Source: Bradyrhizobium diazoefficiens
Lineage (GTDB): Bacteria; Pseudomonadota; Alphaproteobacteria; Rhizobiales; Xanthobacteraceae
Direction: 5' to 3'
NCBI RefSeq assembly: GCF_018129965.1
Contig: NZ_JAFCKW010000001.1
Coordinates: forward strand, 186,001 to 250,000
Length of the DNA stretch: 64,000 bases
Both the position numbers and the translations under genes were made by a program. The first letter of the stretch is position 1. The number at the start of each line of letters is the position of its first letter. Below the pieces are notes generated by a model that saw only the letters and a list, made by a program, of their open reading frames with translations, was not told the DNA's origin and did not search any database. This document shows positions 63,510 through 64,000 of the stretch, piece after piece.

Positions 63510-64000
63510 AGATGCGCTCCGCGAATTTGGCGGTGTCGGTGCTCTGCTTGAAGACCTGCACGCTCTTGAGATCGTCGGCGTAGCCCTTCAGCTCGCGCTT
63601 CAAGACCTCGCCCACGGGATGATGATGGTGGGTATGGTAGCGCACCATGCCCTCGATGTCGGCGATGCTCGCCGTCTTCGGCGCGTAGGGCTGGAACGAC
63701 TTCGCCGTCACCGCCGGATTCTGCGCGGTGAACATCGCGGCATCCAGAAGCGCCTGGGTCAGCGCACGCGCGACCTGCGGGTCCTCGCGCACGAGGCTGC
63801 CGCGCAGGCCGAGGATGCAGCAGCTCTTGTCGCGATATTCGCCGTCGAGATTGGAGGCGACCTCCTTGTACTGGCTGTCCTTCAGCCAGAGATAGCCGAG
63901 CGGATCGGACGACAGGAACGCCTGCACCTCGCCCTTCTGGACCGCCACGTCGAGCAGATTGCCCGGATAGGCACGCCAGTCGACCTCCTTGTTCGGATCG
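63487..64000 (-). CDS. ABC transporter substrate-binding protein, C-terminal part
   Basis: The 5' end lies beyond the right edge. The visible residues read DPNKEVDWRAYPGNLLDVAV, then QKGEVQAFLSSDPLGYLWLK, and include SCCILGLRGSLVREDPQVAR near the C-terminal lobe. These match the NrtA/SsuA/TauA-type binding proteins. A His cluster (RYHTHHHHPVGEV) is notable and could bind metal. It is the first visible gene of the sulfonate operon, which thus has two different binding proteins. Confidence 0.85.
   Translation of the reverse strand, partial: DPNKEVDWRAYPGNLLDVAVQKGEVQAFLSSDPLGYLWLKDSQYKEVASNLDGEYRDKSCCILGLRGSLVREDPQVARALTQALLDAAMFTAQNPAVTAKSFQPYAPKTASIADIEGMVRYHTHHHHPVGEVLKRELKGYADDLKSVQVFKQSTDTAKFAERIYVDVFAV

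Overview
The window looks like chromosomal DNA of a Bradyrhizobium-type alphaproteobacterium. The base composition is GC-rich throughout. The gene content and order also fit: lrp/trxB/lsrB-type regulator with tandem sRNAs, carA and carB apart on the chromosome, several ABC substrate-binding proteins, rhizobial palindromic repeats, and many small membrane proteins. This placement is inferred from protein families and layout, not from a database search. Most of the 64 kb is ordinary core chromosome. One mosaic accessory segment lies at roughly 29.3-35.7 kb.

Layout. 0-9.5 kb: the end of an N-formylglutamate amidohydrolase-like gene, a LysE exporter, a DUF2189 membrane protein, a hybrid sensor kinase, an acyl-CoA synthetase, a frameshifted epoxide hydrolase flanked by two related palindromic repeats, a YqeY protein and an alpha/beta hydrolase. 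9.6-18.2 kb: carA, a cupin, Dps, a methyltransferase, an odd tRNA-like sequence, carB behind a terminator-like leader hairpin, and greA. 18.3-23.9 kb: a GH16-like secreted protein, an Lrp regulator divergent from trxB, a VtlR/LsrB-type LysR regulator, two tandem sRNA-like transcription units (AbcR/alpha-r15 candidates), a DapA-family aldolase and two tiny membrane proteins. 24-29.1 kb: an orphan ParA ATPase, small secreted or membrane proteins, a shortened AEC-family permease and TenA.

29.3-35.8 kb, accessory: a RES/MbcA-type toxin-antitoxin pair, the C-terminal part of a NACHT-type STAND ATPase cut off by an IS5-family (IS427-like) element, a truncated gene on the other side of the IS, several small unknown genes, and a tyrosine integrase next to tRNA-Lys(CTT). 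Both genes beside the IS have lost their 5' ends. This suggests an IS-linked deletion of a head-to-head gene pair, possibly a former defence locus.

36-46.2 kb: a Spy/LTXXQ periplasmic protein with a perfect dyad upstream, an orphan TRAP substrate-binding protein, two paralogous giant repeat proteins (AIDA-type repeats with a shared C-terminal domain, probably secreted), and leuA preceded by an unannotated 39-codon leucine-rich leader peptide and a hairpin. 46.6-57.2 kb: a Tat-exported SMP-30/gluconolactonase, a complete branched-chain amino-acid type ABC operon (two close paralogous binding proteins, two permeases, one fused double ATPase), a short UvrA-like ATPase and a small RlpA-like protein.

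57.3-64 kb: a CmcJ/NvfI-type oxidoreductase, a MITE-like palindromic repeat, and a tightly overlapping sulfonate/sulfur-scavenging operon on the minus strand. That operon encodes a binding protein, SsuC, SsuB, an acyl-CoA-dehydrogenase-like monooxygenase, an SsuD-like monooxygenase and a second binding protein, and it runs off the right end of the window.

The most interesting items for follow-up are the leucine leader of leuA, the tandem AbcR-like sRNAs, the divergent tRNA-like sequence, the IS-truncated NACHT gene, and the seven-unit super-repeat shared by the two large repeat proteins.
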